From contig JAGPFW010000036.1 of assembly GCA_018056275.1 (NCBI GenBank), positions 1 through 7,141 of the forward strand: 7,141 nucleotides of DNA, written 5' to 3'. The position numbers were made by a program, and so were the translations under genes. This document shows positions 5,996 through 7,141 of this stretch, one piece after another. The notes under the pieces were generated by a model. The model saw only the letters and a program-made list of their open reading frames with translations. It did no database searches and was not told the origin of the DNA. This DNA is from Patescibacteria group bacterium (GTDB lineage: Bacteria > Patescibacteriota > WWE3 > UBA101185 > UBA10185). The number at the start of each line of letters is the position of its first letter. Position 1 is the first letter of the stretch.

Positions 5996-7141
5996 CTAAT
6001 GACCAATAACTTCGTAAGAAGGTAACAAGCCTCCATTGGCGCTGAAAGAAATTATATCAAATGTAAGCCCTGTGTCTCTTGTTTGATCTATTTCAATTAT
6101 ATAATTCCCGTTTGGAATAGGGGAGGACAACATAAAATTCCCTAGCTTGTTCGTTTTTAATGCCCTTACAGTTTCTCCTTTTTCGTTTTTAATAACAAGT
6201 ACCACATTTTCTAGCAGATCCCCCCTTCGGTTTTTTAGCACACCTGAAACCGTATTAGGTTTGTTTACCATTGATGGAATTTGTTTATAAAACTTTGGTT
6301 GCTTTGCGTTGAACTCCTCCCTTCTTTCAAGCATCTTTTCTAATTGCTCTTGTTTCCTTTCATATTCTTCTGTTGCTTCGCTTTCTTCTGGAAGAATAAC
6401 TTTTTCTCCTCGTATCGGAAGAATTATTTGACCTTGCGTGGGGGTTAGGTTTACAAATTTCCTGCCTGCGTGAGATTCTACAGGTCTTAGCCGAGTTGTT
6501 GTTCTTCTTGTGGGATCTTCGGGAAGGGATATTTGGGCGCTACTCATCCTTGTTTTTATGATCTTACTGATCTTATCCACTTTCTGTTGTGGTTGTACCT
6601 CCTCCGAAGATTTTGGTGGCATTTGTTCTTTTTGATTGCTCCCCTGCTCGGATGTTTTTGGTGTTTCCTTGGTCGGAGTTGCTGTCTCTAAGGATTGGCC
6701 CTCTTTTACTAAGTTGCCAGTACTTTGTTGTATTTCTTGTGGGGGAGGTTCTTCTGTATTTATGTTAGCGAAAGCCTCTCGTACTTTGTTAATGTATTCG
6801 TCTTCAGCAATATCCAGGGGGTCGTCTATTGTTTTTCGGTTTTCTTGTTCCAAAAACTCTTCCAGTTTCCTTCGGCTTGTTGTGGGAGCTAGTGTAATTA
6901 GTTCCTTTTGAACCACCAAAAGCTTTTGGTTGTAGGAAAATGCTTGGGGCAGTCTAGTCTCCTTTTTCCAAATCCTTTCGGTTGGGGAATTTATAGCCTT
7001 TATAAAATTTACCAACCATTCGTCAAGCCCTCTATCCTCTATTGGGATAAAGGCTAATGCTATCCCTATAAAAGCAATGCCCAAAGTAAAAAACCACGTG
7101 AAAGGTTGAGGTACACTTAATTTTGCCATATAGGCGGCAAT
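5996..7141 (-). CDS. PrgI-like (VirB3-type) membrane protein with C-terminal Ig-like domain, N-terminus outside window
   Basis: The first in-window ATG is at 7129 and gives 377 residues, but the frame stays open to the edge (I-A-A-Y before that Met) and no ribosome site precedes it. The true start is probably outside the window. Numbering from that Met, 10-29 is a membrane helix (FTWFFTLGIAFIGIALAFIP), followed by IEDRGLDEWLVNFIKAINSP at 30-49 and ERIWKK. These match the second half of PrgI-family proteins, the VirB3-like partner of VirB4 in Gram-positive-type transfer systems. About 120-215 is a disordered Glu/Pro/Lys/Thr-rich linker, 252-275 a charged helix, and 292-365 a beta-sandwich of the carboxypeptidase-regulatory type (TVSGVLKNRRGDLLENVVLV, then KTNKLGNFML and NGNYIIEI). 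Gene order PrgI, TraC-like, VirB4 supports a role anchoring the ATPase at the membrane. The fused C-terminal domain has no assigned function. Confidence 0.8.
   Translation of the reverse strand: MAAYMAKLSVPQPFTWFFTLGIAFIGIALAFIPIEDRGLDEWLVNFIKAINSPTERIWKKETRLPQAFSYNQKLLVVQKELITLAPTTSRRKLEEFLEQENRKTIDDPLDIAEDEYINKVREAFANINTEEPPPQEIQQSTGNLVKEGQSLETATPTKETPKTSEQGSNQKEQMPPKSSEEVQPQQKVDKISKIIKTRMSSAQISLPEDPTRRTTTRLRPVESHAGRKFVNLTPTQGQIILPIRGEKVILPEESEATEEYERKQEQLEKMLERREEFNAKQPKFYKQIPSMVNKPNTVSGVLKNRRGDLLENVVLVIKNEKGETVRALKTNKLGNFMLSSPIPNGNYIIEIDQTRDTGLTFDIISFSANGGLLPSYEVIGH

Noticed and set aside
5763..5999. Plus-strand frame opposite the start of the TraC-like gene
   Set aside because: Its composition (Cys/Ser/Met-rich) mirrors the antisense of a conserved coding region, and no start signal is visible.
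6636..6911. Plus-strand frame opposite the PrgI-like linker
   Set aside because: It is Ser/Val-rich as expected from reading Glu/Thr/Lys codons backwards; no domain or ribosome site.
3006..7141. Complete conjugative element
   Set aside because: Only PrgI-, TraC- and VirB4-like genes are present; there is no relaxase, coupling protein, integrase or attachment site in view, and holA next door suggests a chromosomal location.

Overview
The window is AT-rich bacterial DNA with dense, short-spaced genes read with the standard bacterial code (TAA, TAG and TGA all appear as stops). Gene content and style suggest a Candidate Phyla Radiation (Patescibacteria) genome, possibly of the Microgenomates/Katanobacteria kind. 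The reasons are a very short DNA polymerase III delta subunit, a PrgI / TraC-like / VirB4 gene trio with long disordered tails, a membrane-anchored sortase with a PDTG-type substrate, and minimal type IV pilus PilN/PilO proteins. The lineage is an inference from style; no marker gene is present.

Left block, plus strand (1-1394): the 3' end of a pilN-like gene, pilO, a 64-aa single-pass membrane protein and a 153-aa surface protein. The genes overlap or nearly touch and look like one pilus-assembly operon. The last protein ends in VPDTG, a hydrophobic helix and a basic tail, which is a sortase sorting signal.

Right block, minus strand (1475-7141, transcribed right to left): a PrgI-like membrane protein with a long linker and a C-terminal Ig-like domain (its N-terminus lies outside the window), a TraC-like/VirB4 N-terminal protein, a VirB4-type ATPase with a Gln/Pro-rich repeat tail, holA and a sortase. 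Gaps between the first four genes are 3, 8 and 9 bases, so they probably form one operon. The sortase follows 64 bases after holA.

The two blocks converge at 1395-1474, which places the sortase tail to tail with its probable substrate. The window therefore holds two envelope machines, a type IV pilus inner-membrane platform and a type IV-secretion-like ATPase module, separated by a sortase/substrate pair. No gene-free stretch exceeds 300 bases. No tRNA, rRNA, CRISPR array, transposon or convincing rho-independent terminator was seen.
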